The notes below the pieces were generated by a model. The model saw only the letters and a program-made list of their open reading frames with translations, did not search any database and was not told where the DNA came from. Below, one piece after another: positions 46,705 to 54,528 of a stretch of DNA of 64,000 bases. The position numbers and the translations under genes are program-made. The stretch is taken from positions 582,862 through 646,861 of the forward strand of contig NZ_PKOJ01000002.1 of NCBI RefSeq assembly GCF_002860325.1. The letters run 5' to 3'. Within the stretch, counting starts at the first letter, position 1. Each line of letters begins with the position of its first letter. Source of the DNA: Neptunicoccus cionae (GTDB lineage Bacteria > Pseudomonadota > Alphaproteobacteria > Rhodobacterales > Rhodobacteraceae).

Positions 46705-48369
46705 ATGGTTGAAACATCAGATATAGCGCCTGTCACTTCTGCGCCACGGCGCAGACGGTACAGTCCGGACGGCTGGACGCTGCTGGGGCTTGGTATCGCC
46801 GTGCTCGTTATTTTGCCGGTCGCCACGGTTTTCTGGCTCGCGCTCTTCCCGCGCGAAAACATATGGCCGCATTTGCTGGCAACCACCCTCCCCCGATACC
46901 TGACAAATTCAATTGTCATGATGGCTGGCGTCGGGTTGCTGGCCGGTGTGGTCGGGACGCTGTCAGCATGGCTGGTCGTGATGTACAGATTTCCTGGGCG
47001 CAACATCCTGCAATGGGCTTTGCTGCTGCCTTTGTCGATCCCCGCCTATATTGCCGCCTTTGCAGTGGTCGACTTCCTTGAATATGCGGGGCCGCTGCAA
47101 ACAGGCCTGCGCGCGCTGCTCGGGTGGGCGACACCAAGGGACTATATGTTCCCCGAAATCCGTTCTCGCGGCATTGCCATTGTCGTTCTGGCTGGCGCCC
47201 TCTACCCTTACGTTTACTTCCTTACCCGCAGTGTCTTTCGCACCCAGTCCGGCGCGGCGATAGAAGTCTCCCGCGCCCTAGGGTGTGGACCTGTAGCGAG
47301 CTTTCTAAGGGTCGGCCTCCCTCTGGCCCGTCCTGCTATCGCGGCCGGTGTGGCCATCGTAATGATGGAAACCCTGAACGAATTCGGCGCGATGGAATTC
47401 TTCGCTGTGCAAACCCTGACCACCGGCATCTTTACCGTCTGGCTGGAGGCCAGCAACGCCGGCGGTGCAGCGCAACTGGCTTGTGTCATTCTTGTTTTTG
47501 TAACGGTCCTTGTTCTCCTTGAAAAACTTTCCCGCCGCCGGATCAAGTTTCACGAGACGGCCCGAAACATGCGCCCCCCGGAACGCCAACAACTGCGTGC
47601 CACCAAAGCTTTTGCCGCATCCCTTTTTTGCACCCTTCCCGTTCTGGTCGGTTTCATCCTGCCGCTGGCGATCCTAGCGGACCACGCTTTCGGGCGTGCC
47701 AAACTCTGGAGCGACCCGGCCCTCTGGCAGGCGACCCTGAGAACAGTTCTCATCGCAGGCGGTGCTGCAACCATTACGGTCATCGCAGGCATTCTGCTGG
47801 TTTTCAGCGTTCGCCTGTTCCGTCACAACGGCCTGAGCCGCATTCTTCCCGTCACCACGATCGGCTATGCAGCGCCCGGAGCGGTCCTTGGTCTCGGGTT
47901 CCTGATCCCGCTTTCCATGCTCGACCACCGCGTTGCCGATGGCATTCTCTGGCTTACCGGTTTTGATCCGGGCTTGTTGCTCGTCGGGTCTGTCGGAGCT
48001 GTCATGCTGGCCTATTGCGTTCGCTTCTTTGCCATTGCCGTAGGCACCATAGATGCCGCATTCACCAAAATCTCTCCTTCCCTTGGCATGGCTTCCCGCT
48101 CGCTCGGGCAATCCCCGCGTCAGACATTGCTACGGCTCTACGCTCCCATGATAAAGGGAGCGGTTGCCACCGCAGCCCTTCTGATATTCGTGGACAGCGT
48201 GAAGGAACTGCCAGCAACTTTACTACTTTATTCCAAGACAACACTCGCCACCTCCGTCTATCAACACGCCTCGCTCGAAGACATCGAAGGCGCGGCACCA
48301 GCCGCGTTGGTTATCGTCCTGATAAGCCTGATCGCGGTGGCAATTGTGAGCCTGACAAACAAAGATTAA
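46705..48369 (+). CDS. Fe3+-type ABC transporter permease (FbpB-like)
   Basis: Inner-membrane permease of 554 aa with two fused six-helix halves, as in FbpB/SfuB/HitB iron(III) importers. Each half has an EAA loop for the ATPase: EVSRALGCGPVASFLRVGLP in the first and SRSLGQSPRQTLLRLYAPM in the second. The periplasmic binding protein and the ATPase that normally flank it are absent on both sides: a sulfotransferase-like gene lies upstream and tRNA-Thr downstream. They may be elsewhere, or the locus may have been rearranged. Confidence 0.88.
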   Translation: MVETSDIAPVTSAPRRRRYSPDGWTLLGLGIAVLVILPVATVFWLALFPRENIWPHLLATTLPRYLTNSIVMMAGVGLLAGVVGTLSAWLVVMYRFPGRNILQWALLLPLSIPAYIAAFAVVDFLEYAGPLQTGLRALLGWATPRDYMFPEIRSRGIAIVVLAGALYPYVYFLTRSVFRTQSGAAIEVSRALGCGPVASFLRVGLPLARPAIAAGVAIVMMETLNEFGAMEFFAVQTLTTGIFTVWLEASNAGGAAQLACVILVFVTVLVLLEKLSRRRIKFHETARNMRPPERQQLRATKAFAASLFCTLPVLVGFILPLAILADHAFGRAKLWSDPALWQATLRTVLIAGGAATITVIAGILLVFSVRLFRHNGLSRILPVTTIGYAAPGAVLGLGFLIPLSMLDHRVADGILWLTGFDPGLLLVGSVGAVMLAYCVRFFAIAVGTIDAAFTKISPSLGMASRSLGQSPRQTLLRLYAPMIKGAVATAALLIFVDSVKELPATLLLYSKTTLATSVYQHASLEDIEGAAPAALVIVLISLIAVAIVSLTNKD

Positions 48370-48397
48370 TTTTTTGCAAACCGTCGCAAAAAACCTC

Positions 48398-48426
48398 TTG
48401 CATTCCCCCTCATCTTGCCTCAAAAG
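48398..48426 (+). promoter_or_regulatory. Candidate promoter of tRNA-Thr
   Basis: TTGCAT followed after 17 nt by CAAAAG, ending about 10 nt before the tRNA. The -35 is good and matches the one upstream of rplS; the -10 is poor. Confidence 0.4.
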
Positions 48427-48436
48427 CCCCCCCAGT

Positions 48437-48512
48437 GCCCCTATAGCTCAGCTGGTAGAGCAACTGATTTGTAATCAGTAGGTCCGCGGTTCGAGTCCGT
48501 GTGGGGGCACCA
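48437..48512 (+). tRNA. tRNA-Thr(TGT), element integration site
   Basis: Cloverleaf by eye: acceptor GCCCCTA with TGGGGGC, D-stem GCTC/GAGC, anticodon stem ACTGA/TCAGT around TTTGTAA (anticodon TGT), then the T-arm and encoded CCA. The 3' 46 nt are repeated exactly at the far end of the integrated element. The element therefore restores an intact tRNA gene at this end. Confidence 0.95.
48467..48512 (+). repeat. attL core (46-bp direct repeat within tRNA-Thr)
   Basis: Identical over 46 bases to the copy near the right end. It begins inside the anticodon stem-loop and ends with the encoded CCA. Sequences outside the 46 bases differ on both sides. Confidence 0.93.
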
Positions 48513-48584
48513 CTTAAACACCAGCTAAACGCCGAGTTTCAAAGCAATTACCTCAATGAAATGAGGTGCTTGCGCAATCTGTGG

Positions 48585-48613
48585 TTGGGTTTGAGTTTGG
48601 TTAGAACATAACA
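48585..48613 (+). promoter_or_regulatory. Candidate integrase promoter
   Basis: TTGGGT, 17-nt spacer, ATAACA. The transcription start would fall inside the palindromic motif that follows, so binding there could block it. Confidence 0.4.
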
Positions 48614-48617
48614 TGAA

Positions 48618-48644
48618 CCTTGTAACGCGAAGGCCATTACAAGG
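48618..48644. promoter_or_regulatory. Element operator, copy 1 (in front of the integrase)
   Basis: Inverted repeat CCTTGTAA ... TTACAAGG. The core CTTGTAACGC-N8-TTACAAG recurs with identical spacing upstream of the packaging operon. Its right arm contributes the AAGGA ribosome-binding site of the integrase, so bound repressor would cover both the start of transcription and the translation signal. Confidence 0.72.
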
Positions 48645-48653
48645 ATTTCAAAA

Positions 48654-49898
48654 ATGCCCCATATCAAATTCACCGACACCAACGTCGGCGCGATTCCGAC
48701 GCCGGACAAGACTGTCTGGTACACAGACCCTGAGCAGAAAGGCTTGCGCCTTTGTGTGACAAAGACCGGCGTTAAGACTTGGTACGTCAACAAGTGGGAT
48801 CCGACGGCGAACAAAGTGCGCTCGGTCAAGCTCGCCCAATGGGCGTCGAAGGTGACGCACTGCAAATGGGCGAAGGATCAGCGCGGCCTTGTCGCGCATG
48901 GCATCGTGTCGGGCGACGTCTTGAACAAGGCGGAGACACGGGCGAAGGCGGCGGTCGAGCGTGCCAACGCGCTGCCGACGTTTCGCGAGGCGCTTGAACA
49001 ATTCATCGAACACCGCACGACCAGCAGGCAATCGGGCAAGGCGCGGATGATGGAGGCAACGGCCAAGGACTACCGCGCGACGTTCAACAAGCATCTGGCG
49101 CAATGGGCGGACGTGCATGTGGACAGGTTGCCGATTCTTGAGATCAATCAATACTTGAATGCGGTGCAGATCACGCGCCCGAACGCCGCCCACGTCGCGG
49201 CAACTGTGGCCGGGGCCACGGTTCGCTTCATCAACAAGCTCTGCGCCCTTGCTCTGCCGATCCCGTCGCTGCTGGAAGGCACCAAGATGCGGTCGTGCGT
49301 CGAGACAGGCAAACTAGACATGCAAGTCCCATGGGTGGACCGTTGGGACGAGATCGAAGAAATTCCGAATGAGCATATCCGCCTGTGTTGGAAGATCACT
49401 TGGTACACGGGCTTCCGAGGCCGTGGGCTGCGCGCTTTGACTTGGGACCAGATTGATCTCGACGACGGTGTTGTGACCTTCGACAGGCTCAAGCGTCAGG
49501 AGGTTGAGCGCACCATCGTTCTCGCGGACGATGTGGTCAGGTTGTTTAAACGCCTTCACGAAATTCGCTATGATGACTGTGAATGGGTGTTCCCGTCGCG
49601 TGTCGTGCGCCGGGAAACGCGCGGCCACTTGGACGTGCTGGACAAACTGCCTCTGACGAAGCCGGGTGACATGCGCCATTTCTGGATGACCGTTGCGCGG
49701 GAGGTAGCCCCGCGTCACGTTCACAGGTGGCTGGCACAGCAGACCATGACCGACAATGACCTGCGGATGCTCGGCCATTATGGCGAACCGACGTATGAGG
49801 AACAGAAGGCAGCGGCCAATGCGATTGCGGCGGCGATCAGCAAGCGGATTCAGGCAGCACCTTCTTCCGTTGTTGAATTGCGCCGAAACACCGCCTAA
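48654..49898 (+). CDS. Tyrosine site-specific integrase
   Basis: Phage-type integrase, 414 aa, that would recombine the tRNA-Thr sites. A DUF4102-like N-terminal part (about 1-60) precedes the SAM-like core-binding domain (about 105-200) and the catalytic domain. Catalytic residues visible are Arg in TGFRGRGLRAL (about R255), a beta-hairpin Lys (about K280), Arg in GDMRHFW (about R341), the GH pair in LGHYG (about H375) and nucleophile Tyr in PTYEEQ (about Y381). The His normally opening the HxxR box is Gly/Pro here. It reads away from attL, 141 bp from the tRNA. Confidence 0.9.
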   Translation: MPHIKFTDTNVGAIPTPDKTVWYTDPEQKGLRLCVTKTGVKTWYVNKWDPTANKVRSVKLAQWASKVTHCKWAKDQRGLVAHGIVSGDVLNKAETRAKAAVERANALPTFREALEQFIEHRTTSRQSGKARMMEATAKDYRATFNKHLAQWADVHVDRLPILEINQYLNAVQITRPNAAHVAATVAGATVRFINKLCALALPIPSLLEGTKMRSCVETGKLDMQVPWVDRWDEIEEIPNEHIRLCWKITWYTGFRGRGLRALTWDQIDLDDGVVTFDRLKRQEVERTIVLADDVVRLFKRLHEIRYDDCEWVFPSRVVRRETRGHLDVLDKLPLTKPGDMRHFWMTVAREVAPRHVHRWLAQQTMTDNDLRMLGHYGEPTYEEQKAAANAIAAAISKRIQAAPSSVVELRRNTA

Positions 49899-50039
49899 AT
49901 TGAACGCATCAATACCTCCATGCCTATAGGTAGTGACCCGGATAGGTGTGAGACCGACGCGTGAGAGTAGTGGCATTTCCACTCAGGAAGCGGGAGACGC
50001 GGTTCGGTCATGTGGGTTCCCATCACAGGACCTATATTC

Positions 50040-50276
50040 ATGACCATTGACCAAATCGCGTCACAAATCGACTCTCTCCGGGCGGACTTGATCCGTTCAA
50101 ATCCACCACTGATAATGACCAGCGCCGAAGCCGCCGAGTTTCTTGGCGTGTCAGATGAAACGATGCTTCGCTGGCGCAAAGACGGTTTCGGGCCGTCATA
50201 TTCACAGCCCAATTGCCGAATTGTGCGATACCTTCGCGACGACGTGGTCGCATGGCTCGAGGAGAATCGGTGTTGA
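50040..50276 (+). CDS. Excisionase/AlpA-like helix-turn-helix protein
   Basis: Small MerR-like DNA-binding protein of 78 aa. The HTH_17 signature is MTSAEAAEFLGVSDETMLRWRKDGFGPSY followed by a CRIVRYLRDDVVAWLEE wing, given here as a description of about residues 26-76. Such proteins act as recombination directionality factors or as activators of integrase or packaging genes in satellites. The start behind an AGGA site is preferred over a Met ten codons earlier. Its end overlaps the next gene, so the two are coupled. Confidence 0.82.
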   Translation: MTIDQIASQIDSLRADLIRSNPPLIMTSAEAAEFLGVSDETMLRWRKDGFGPSYSQPNCRIVRYLRDDVVAWLEENRC

Positions 50277-51472
50277 AGTATCAGGAGGCAAAACAAGACG
50301 TCGAGCAATTCACCGACGGCGACGACGTGCTGCGGGTGTTTCGCGGGTCGATCACAAAAGCAGTTGAGGCGGGGCAAAAGTTCGCACTGGACCATCCGCG
50401 CATCCAGAAGAAAGTGACATACGAGACACTACGGGCCGGGTTGAAAGGTGAAACGGTGCGTGTCCCGACATTTGAGACGTTGGTCGATTTGCATTGTGCC
50501 ATCGACGAGGAGCCACGGGCATACTGTGAACCTCCCGCGATCCCTGAGACATTCGACGAGTTCAGGAAGGTGGCGCTCGAATACGCCTCCAACGTCTGGT
50601 GGTATGAAACCCTCGGTCTGGCCGATTTGGTCAGGCCCGCGTCATGGCAGGCGCAGCTTTCACGCGAAGGCACACCCAGAGCATGGCCGCAGGTCCGCGA
50701 ACGCGCGGTAGAATGGCGTGAAAAAGCTCTGAAAGCCCTTGACGCTTGGGAGCATCGACTGCGCGAGAAGAAACACGCGCGGGAGATGATAGATACTTGG
50801 GTCAAGGATGTGCTCGACAAGGAAGGCGAAATCGCGGCAAGGGCCGAGTTCAAGCGTCTCAAGCAATATGACTTCATCGAGTATTCTGGGCACAATTCGT
50901 TTGACCCGGCCAAACCAGATCAAGAGCAATTCACATTCACGGAAATGGAAGAGAGCGATTGGTTGCCCGAGTATCAGGAGCGGCTGGAAGCCGGTTGGTC
51001 GCGTTATCGCCCTGACGACCCAAAACCTGATCGAATAAGTCGGCGACTGGGAGTTGCAAACTTCTGTGACGACTATCTGGTGACAGCATGGGCGGCAGAT
51101 TGTGAGTTCGAACGCCACGAGGCATGGGACCCGTTTTTGCGGTGCTTGTCGGGACCGGAGCGCGTTGTCAGGATCAAAGTAAAGCGCGATGCCCGCCACG
51201 CATTGGAAGGCGAAGAAATCCTGCGCGACAAGACCAAGAAGTACTTCGATGGTCGTCGCGTTGACGAATATGCAGAATACGTCTGGCGGTGGCGCGATGC
51301 GGACGAGCTAGACACACGCGTCGATGCGGAAGTCAGAGATAAAGCGATCAAGCTCGGATTTGCCATGGTTGATGGCACTGTGGAAACGCCCCGTGAACTG
51401 CTCAGGGATGTTGTGCAGCCGATTGAGCAGGACGATCCACAGTGCCCAAGAGGGCCTTACACGATTAGCTGA
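50270..51472 (+). CDS. Unknown element protein, 400 aa
   Basis: I do not recognise this protein. It is charged and Trp-rich, without membrane helices or signal peptide. Helical segments such as ERAVEWREKALKALDAWEHR and CFDDYL-like acidic stretches (residues about 285-295) are visible, and the end is compact (PIEQDDPQCPRGPYTIS). No Walker, HTH, nuclease or primase motif is evident. The start is GTG, 7 nt inside the upstream gene and behind AGGAG; TTG one codon later is equally possible. Position between the excisionase-like gene and the control region would suit a replication or regulatory role, but nothing in the sequence proves it. Confidence 0.75.
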   Translation: MLKYQEAKQDVEQFTDGDDVLRVFRGSITKAVEAGQKFALDHPRIQKKVTYETLRAGLKGETVRVPTFETLVDLHCAIDEEPRAYCEPPAIPETFDEFRKVALEYASNVWWYETLGLADLVRPASWQAQLSREGTPRAWPQVRERAVEWREKALKALDAWEHRLREKKHAREMIDTWVKDVLDKEGEIAARAEFKRLKQYDFIEYSGHNSFDPAKPDQEQFTFTEMEESDWLPEYQERLEAGWSRYRPDDPKPDRISRRLGVANFCDDYLVTAWAADCEFERHEAWDPFLRCLSGPERVVRIKVKRDARHALEGEEILRDKTKKYFDGRRVDEYAEYVWRWRDADELDTRVDAEVRDKAIKLGFAMVDGTVETPRELLRDVVQPIEQDDPQCPRGPYTIS

Positions 51473-51656
51473 TAGCGTCGAGGCGCAGCATGGCGGCACG
51501 CGCCGTTGCGCCTCGGACATTGTTCGAAATCCAAGCGCGCACAAGCTGCGGGCGTTTTTGGGGCTTGGAATGCTGGAAGCGTGATTGCGCGTCATCAATC
51601 ACCTCGTCGAGGTATTCAGCCATGTGCGGTGTGCGCGGTGGGAAGTCAAAAGGCAT
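51465..51656 (-). CDS. Small hypothetical protein, 63 aa
   Basis: Minus-strand frame overlapping the end of the convergent 400-aa gene by 8 nt. The ATG is preceded by AAGGA with 8-nt spacing, which also sets it ahead of an upstream Met that has no room for a ribosome-binding site. Composition is credible for a small cytoplasmic protein, with RPHMAEYLDEVIDDAQSRFQ-like acidic then basic segments (residues about 8-30) and a C-terminal RGATARAAMLRLDAIS. No family recognised. Confidence 0.45.
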   Translation of the reverse strand: MPFDFPPRTPHMAEYLDEVIDDAQSRFQHSKPQKRPQLVRAWISNNVRGATARAAMLRLDAIS

Positions 51657-51860
51657 TCGGGTCATCCTTCTTGATTGGGTTCGGGAACGTCAGACGTGCT
51701 CTCCGTTGCGGTGTTGATGCGTGGCATCATACAGGCAGCGGGCGGCGGCATGCGACTGTAATGGCAGGTAACGATAAGGGAGTTATAGGTGCAGGGGCGT
51801 TGAGGCAGGACGCTCGGTATTCTTGATGCGTCTATTCGCGCGCGCACACATATCTGTAAT

Positions 51861-51902
51861 AAAATAATGATGCACTTAGGCGGTCATTCGCATCATTATT
51901 TT
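51861..51902. repeat. 13-bp inverted repeat, candidate origin or bidirectional regulatory site
   Basis: AAAATAATGATGC and GCATCATTATTTT are perfect arms with a 16-nt spacer. The repeat is strikingly AT-rich in a GC-rich element and lies between CGCGCGCGCACACATAT on the left and ATATACGCACGCGCGCGC on the right, alternating tracts able to adopt unusual DNA structure. No initiator protein is recognised to pair with it. Confidence 0.6.
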
Positions 51903-51994
51903 CTTGCATATACGCACGCGCGCGCAATGCAGTGCATCACTGTCGCCCTGTCTCCTGTCAGAAAGACGTCCCCTTGAGGCGTCTCTCAAGCCCA

Positions 51995-52011
51995 ACTGAT
52001 AGGCTATCAGT
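51995..52011. promoter_or_regulatory. 17-nt palindrome
   Basis: ACTGATAG-G-CTATCAGT, perfect 8-bp arms around one base, about 50 bp left of the second element operator. Size and symmetry fit a dimeric regulator site. Confidence 0.5.
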
Positions 52012-52062
52012 GGGTCCAGTGCGCCAACTCATTGAACTGCAAGTATCATTCTGCATTCGCGA

Positions 52063-52087
52063 CTTGTAACGCACCGCATGTTACAAG
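52063..52087. promoter_or_regulatory. Element operator, copy 2 (upstream of the packaging operon)
   Basis: CTTGTAACGC-N8-TTACAAG, matching copy 1 in both arms, in the extra CGC and in the 8-nt spacer length while the spacer sequence differs. That pattern indicates selection on a protein-binding site rather than a simple duplication. Confidence 0.72.
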
Positions 52088-52447
52088 GTTTTCGTCGAAT
52101 TAGCCTCGACCACCCCCTTTCTGTGCCGTCAATCCCCGGACCCGGGCGCATTTGGAAGATCACAAATCCACGATTTTCCCACCGCGCTCGCACCACGCAT
52201 ATCCCCTTTGCTCTGCCACCGCATCGAAGCCCCAGCGAAACCGCCCAAGCAACGCGTTCCTGCACATGCGCCCCACCATGATGCCCGCCACCCCACAACC
52301 GCCCGTCTCTGACGCGCTCTGCAAGCCTGCGCGAACCGCCCAAACGCGCCACCTGCTTTTCGCGGTTCGCTACCTGAAACTCCGGGAACGCCCGCCGAGC
52401 GTTCCTGATATGTTCCCGTCACGCGCTAGCCGCAAGAAGGAGACATT

Positions 52448-52858
52448 ATGCAAATCACCGCCACACTCGACGGCTCGACCGCGACCATCGCGACGAACCA
52501 TTGCGGCATCTCCACCTCCATGAGCGTCACAGACGCCGCAAACCTCGCCAAAGACCTCGCCGCGTTCACTGATCCCGACGCGCCTTCGGTCGACCGTTCA
52601 ACTCCAGTCGTCCGCAACCTCAAGCAGCCTCCATTTTGGGGGCCAGCTTATTGGGGGCCCGGTTCATTCCCCGGCTACCCGTTGCCTGAAATGCCCCATC
52701 CTGGCTTCTACCGCGATGGTTCGGCTCATGTGTCTTCGCGAGGCTACTGGCTCGATGCCACGGACGACGGGGTGCGCATCACCGACCCTGCAACCAACGG
52801 CAAGCTGACAATCCCGCGCGACCAGATTGCCGCCGTGATTGCCGGTCTCAACGCCTAA
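52448..52858 (+). CDS. Unknown element protein, 136 aa
   Basis: First gene of the packaging-type operon, with an excellent AAGGAG ribosome-binding site. The N-terminal ~45 residues resemble a small beta/alpha unit (TATLDGSTATIATNHCGIST). The middle is Pro/Gly/Trp-rich (PPFWGPAYWGPGSFPGYPL) and the end returns to a small folded unit (ITDPATNGKLTIPRDQIAAV). I recognise no family and predict no membrane segment. A role in the particle or in regulation is possible from context only. Confidence 0.75.
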   Translation: MQITATLDGSTATIATNHCGISTSMSVTDAANLAKDLAAFTDPDAPSVDRSTPVVRNLKQPPFWGPAYWGPGSFPGYPLPEMPHPGFYRDGSAHVSSRGYWLDATDDGVRITDPATNGKLTIPRDQIAAVIAGLNA

Positions 52859-52876
52859 ACCGAGAAAGAAGATCGA

Positions 52877-53149
52877 ATGCCCCTGCACGTCACAATCCAG
52901 CCGACGCCTCACGGTTCCCGCCTCTTGGGCGAAGACATTCACACGGCCTTCCACATGGATGTGCCGCTGCCCCCTGATGACCTCCATCAACTGATCATCG
53001 CCGCCGCGAAATCCGACGACCTGCATCCGCGCGCCGAACTCATGGGCGTGATCGCTGATCGAACACCCGAAGGCGTCCGCATCCGCGTTGTCGCCAATGC
53101 GGCCCACTTCGACATTCCTTGGCCCCTGATCGTGCGAGGCATCAAGTGA
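52877..53149 (+). CDS. Unknown element protein, 90 aa
   Basis: Small protein with an AAGAAG site before its ATG. It has alternating beta-strand-like segments (GVIADRTPEGVRIRVVANAA) and a short helix (DDLHQLIIAAAKSDDL). Its stop overlaps the GTG start of the portal-like gene (GTGA), so translation of the two is coupled. No family recognised. Confidence 0.72.
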   Translation: MPLHVTIQPTPHGSRLLGEDIHTAFHMDVPLPPDDLHQLIIAAAKSDDLHPRAELMGVIADRTPEGVRIRVVANAAHFDIPWPLIVRGIK

Positions 53150-54528
53150 CCAAGATCAAGCACCGCACCTACCAAGAGCAGCGCCAAGCCTATGACAAAA
53201 TCCGCGATGTGATTGCGGGCGAAGACCGGCTGAAAAAAGCGGATGCTCGATATCTCCCTGAGCCAGAAGGAATGACAACCGCCCAATACACCCGCTATGT
53301 GCAAGGGTCGTCCTTCTATGCGGTCGCCGAGCGCACTTTGCGCGGCATGGTCGGTGCGGTGACGCGCAATGCCCCGGTCTTGGAATTGCCCGACCGCATC
53401 GCAGGGATGCGTGACGCGGCAACCTTCGAGGGGCATTCGCTCGACGTGCTTCTAGAAAGCGCCCTGCGCGAAGTCTTGTCCCTCGGCAGGTTTGCGATGC
53501 TGCTCGACTACCCGACCGACGGCGCGGCCCCCGGCTCTGCGCCGTTCATTTCCACTTTCGACGCAGAGTCGATCTTGGACTGGAAAGAGGAACTTGTCGG
53601 CGGGCGTCAAAAGCTGACCTACCTGCGTCTGCACGAAACCAACCACGACCTCGAAGACACGGGCGTCGAACAACACCTCGTCCTGACACTTGATCCCGCC
53701 TACACGGTCATACGCTACCACGTCAAATCGCAGCGCAACGGCCCTGACCTTCAAACGGTCGAAGAGGTGCAAGTCGGCGAAGACATCACGCCGACAATCG
53801 ACGGCTCGCCCATGTTCGACATTCCGGCGGTGATCGTGTCGCCCTACAACCTGAAAGCGGATGTTGAAAAGCCGCCCTTCCTTGACCTCGTGAACGTCAA
53901 CCTCGCGCACTGGCGCGTGAGTGCTGACTATTACTGGTCGCTCTACCTGACGTCTCAGCCGACGCCTTGGGTCGCCGGGGCGCTCAACGAGAAGAACAAG
54001 CCGAGGCAAATCGGCAGCGGCGCGTTCTGGGTTCTGCCTCAGGGGGCGCAAGCGGGAATGCTCGAATTTACTGGCGCAGGCATCGCCGCGCAAAAGACCG
54101 CTCTCGACGATCTGACGGCCCAAATGGCGACGCTTGGCGCACGGATGGTCTACGACGGCAAAGGCCGCAACGAGACCACCGACACGGCCCGTCTGCGTCA
54201 CCGCTCCGAACTGTCCCTGCTTCACAGCAGCGTCAACATGGTCGAAGCCGGTCTGACGAAACTCCTGCGCCTTGCCGCTGAGTGGACGCGTCCCGGCACC
54301 GCAGATGATGTTGTCTTCAAACTGCACCGCGACTTCGTGACCGCCCAGATGGACCCGGCCATTCTCACGGCCCTGCTCAGGGCATACACCGCTGGCGCGA
54401 TCTCGCACGATACCTTCCTAATGAACCTGAAGAAGGGCGAATTGATGGACGTGAACCGCGCCCTCGTCGATGAACGCGACCTGATCGAGGAGGACGATAA
54501 CGTGTTGCCCATGCCTGGGGTGGCGTGA
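53146..54528 (+). CDS. Phage portal-like protein (DUF4055 type)
   Basis: Protein of 460 aa resembling DUF4055 phage portal-type proteins, which form the dodecameric DNA entry ring of a capsid. Supporting segments are TYQEQRQAYDKIRDVIAGED at the start and MTTAQYTRYVQGSSFYAVAE, then the middle DLVNVNLAHWRVSADYYWSL. FWVLPQGAQAGMLEFTGAGI and the following helical stem/crown regions complete the portal-like pattern. The start is GTG with a GAGG site and a GTGA overlap. It lies upstream of the terminase genes, reversed from the usual terminase-then-portal order. Confidence 0.68.
   Translation: MTKIKHRTYQEQRQAYDKIRDVIAGEDRLKKADARYLPEPEGMTTAQYTRYVQGSSFYAVAERTLRGMVGAVTRNAPVLELPDRIAGMRDAATFEGHSLDVLLESALREVLSLGRFAMLLDYPTDGAAPGSAPFISTFDAESILDWKEELVGGRQKLTYLRLHETNHDLEDTGVEQHLVLTLDPAYTVIRYHVKSQRNGPDLQTVEEVQVGEDITPTIDGSPMFDIPAVIVSPYNLKADVEKPPFLDLVNVNLAHWRVSADYYWSLYLTSQPTPWVAGALNEKNKPRQIGSGAFWVLPQGAQAGMLEFTGAGIAAQKTALDDLTAQMATLGARMVYDGKGRNETTDTARLRHRSELSLLHSSVNMVEAGLTKLLRLAAEWTRPGTADDVVFKLHRDFVTAQMDPAILTALLRAYTAGAISHDTFLMNLKKGELMDVNRALVDERDLIEEDDNVLPMPGVA

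Larger units (their letters stand above)
51657..52447. other. Element control region without convincing genes
   Basis: About 790 nt in which open frames on both strands lack ribosome-binding sites and look like noise. It holds a 13-bp AT-rich inverted repeat flanked by alternating purine-pyrimidine tracts, a 17-nt palindrome, a possible small hairpin (GACG/CGTC arms) and the second copy of the element operator, described separately. Likely roles are promoters and possibly a replication origin. Confidence 0.6.

Noticed and set aside
46650..47006. N-terminal extension of the sulfotransferase-like gene by 119 residues
   Set aside because: It is antisense to the permease gene and unlike any fold; the P-loop-like motif starts at the inner Met.
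51662..51847. 61-aa minus-strand frame, possibly a leader peptide to the 63-aa gene
   Set aside because: Overlaps its neighbour as ATGA but has no start signal and a composition typical of noise; not strong enough to list.
52129..52523. Open frames on both strands before the packaging operon
   Set aside because: No ribosome-binding sites, low-complexity Pro/Arg/Ser composition and mutual overlap indicate chance frames in GC-rich DNA.
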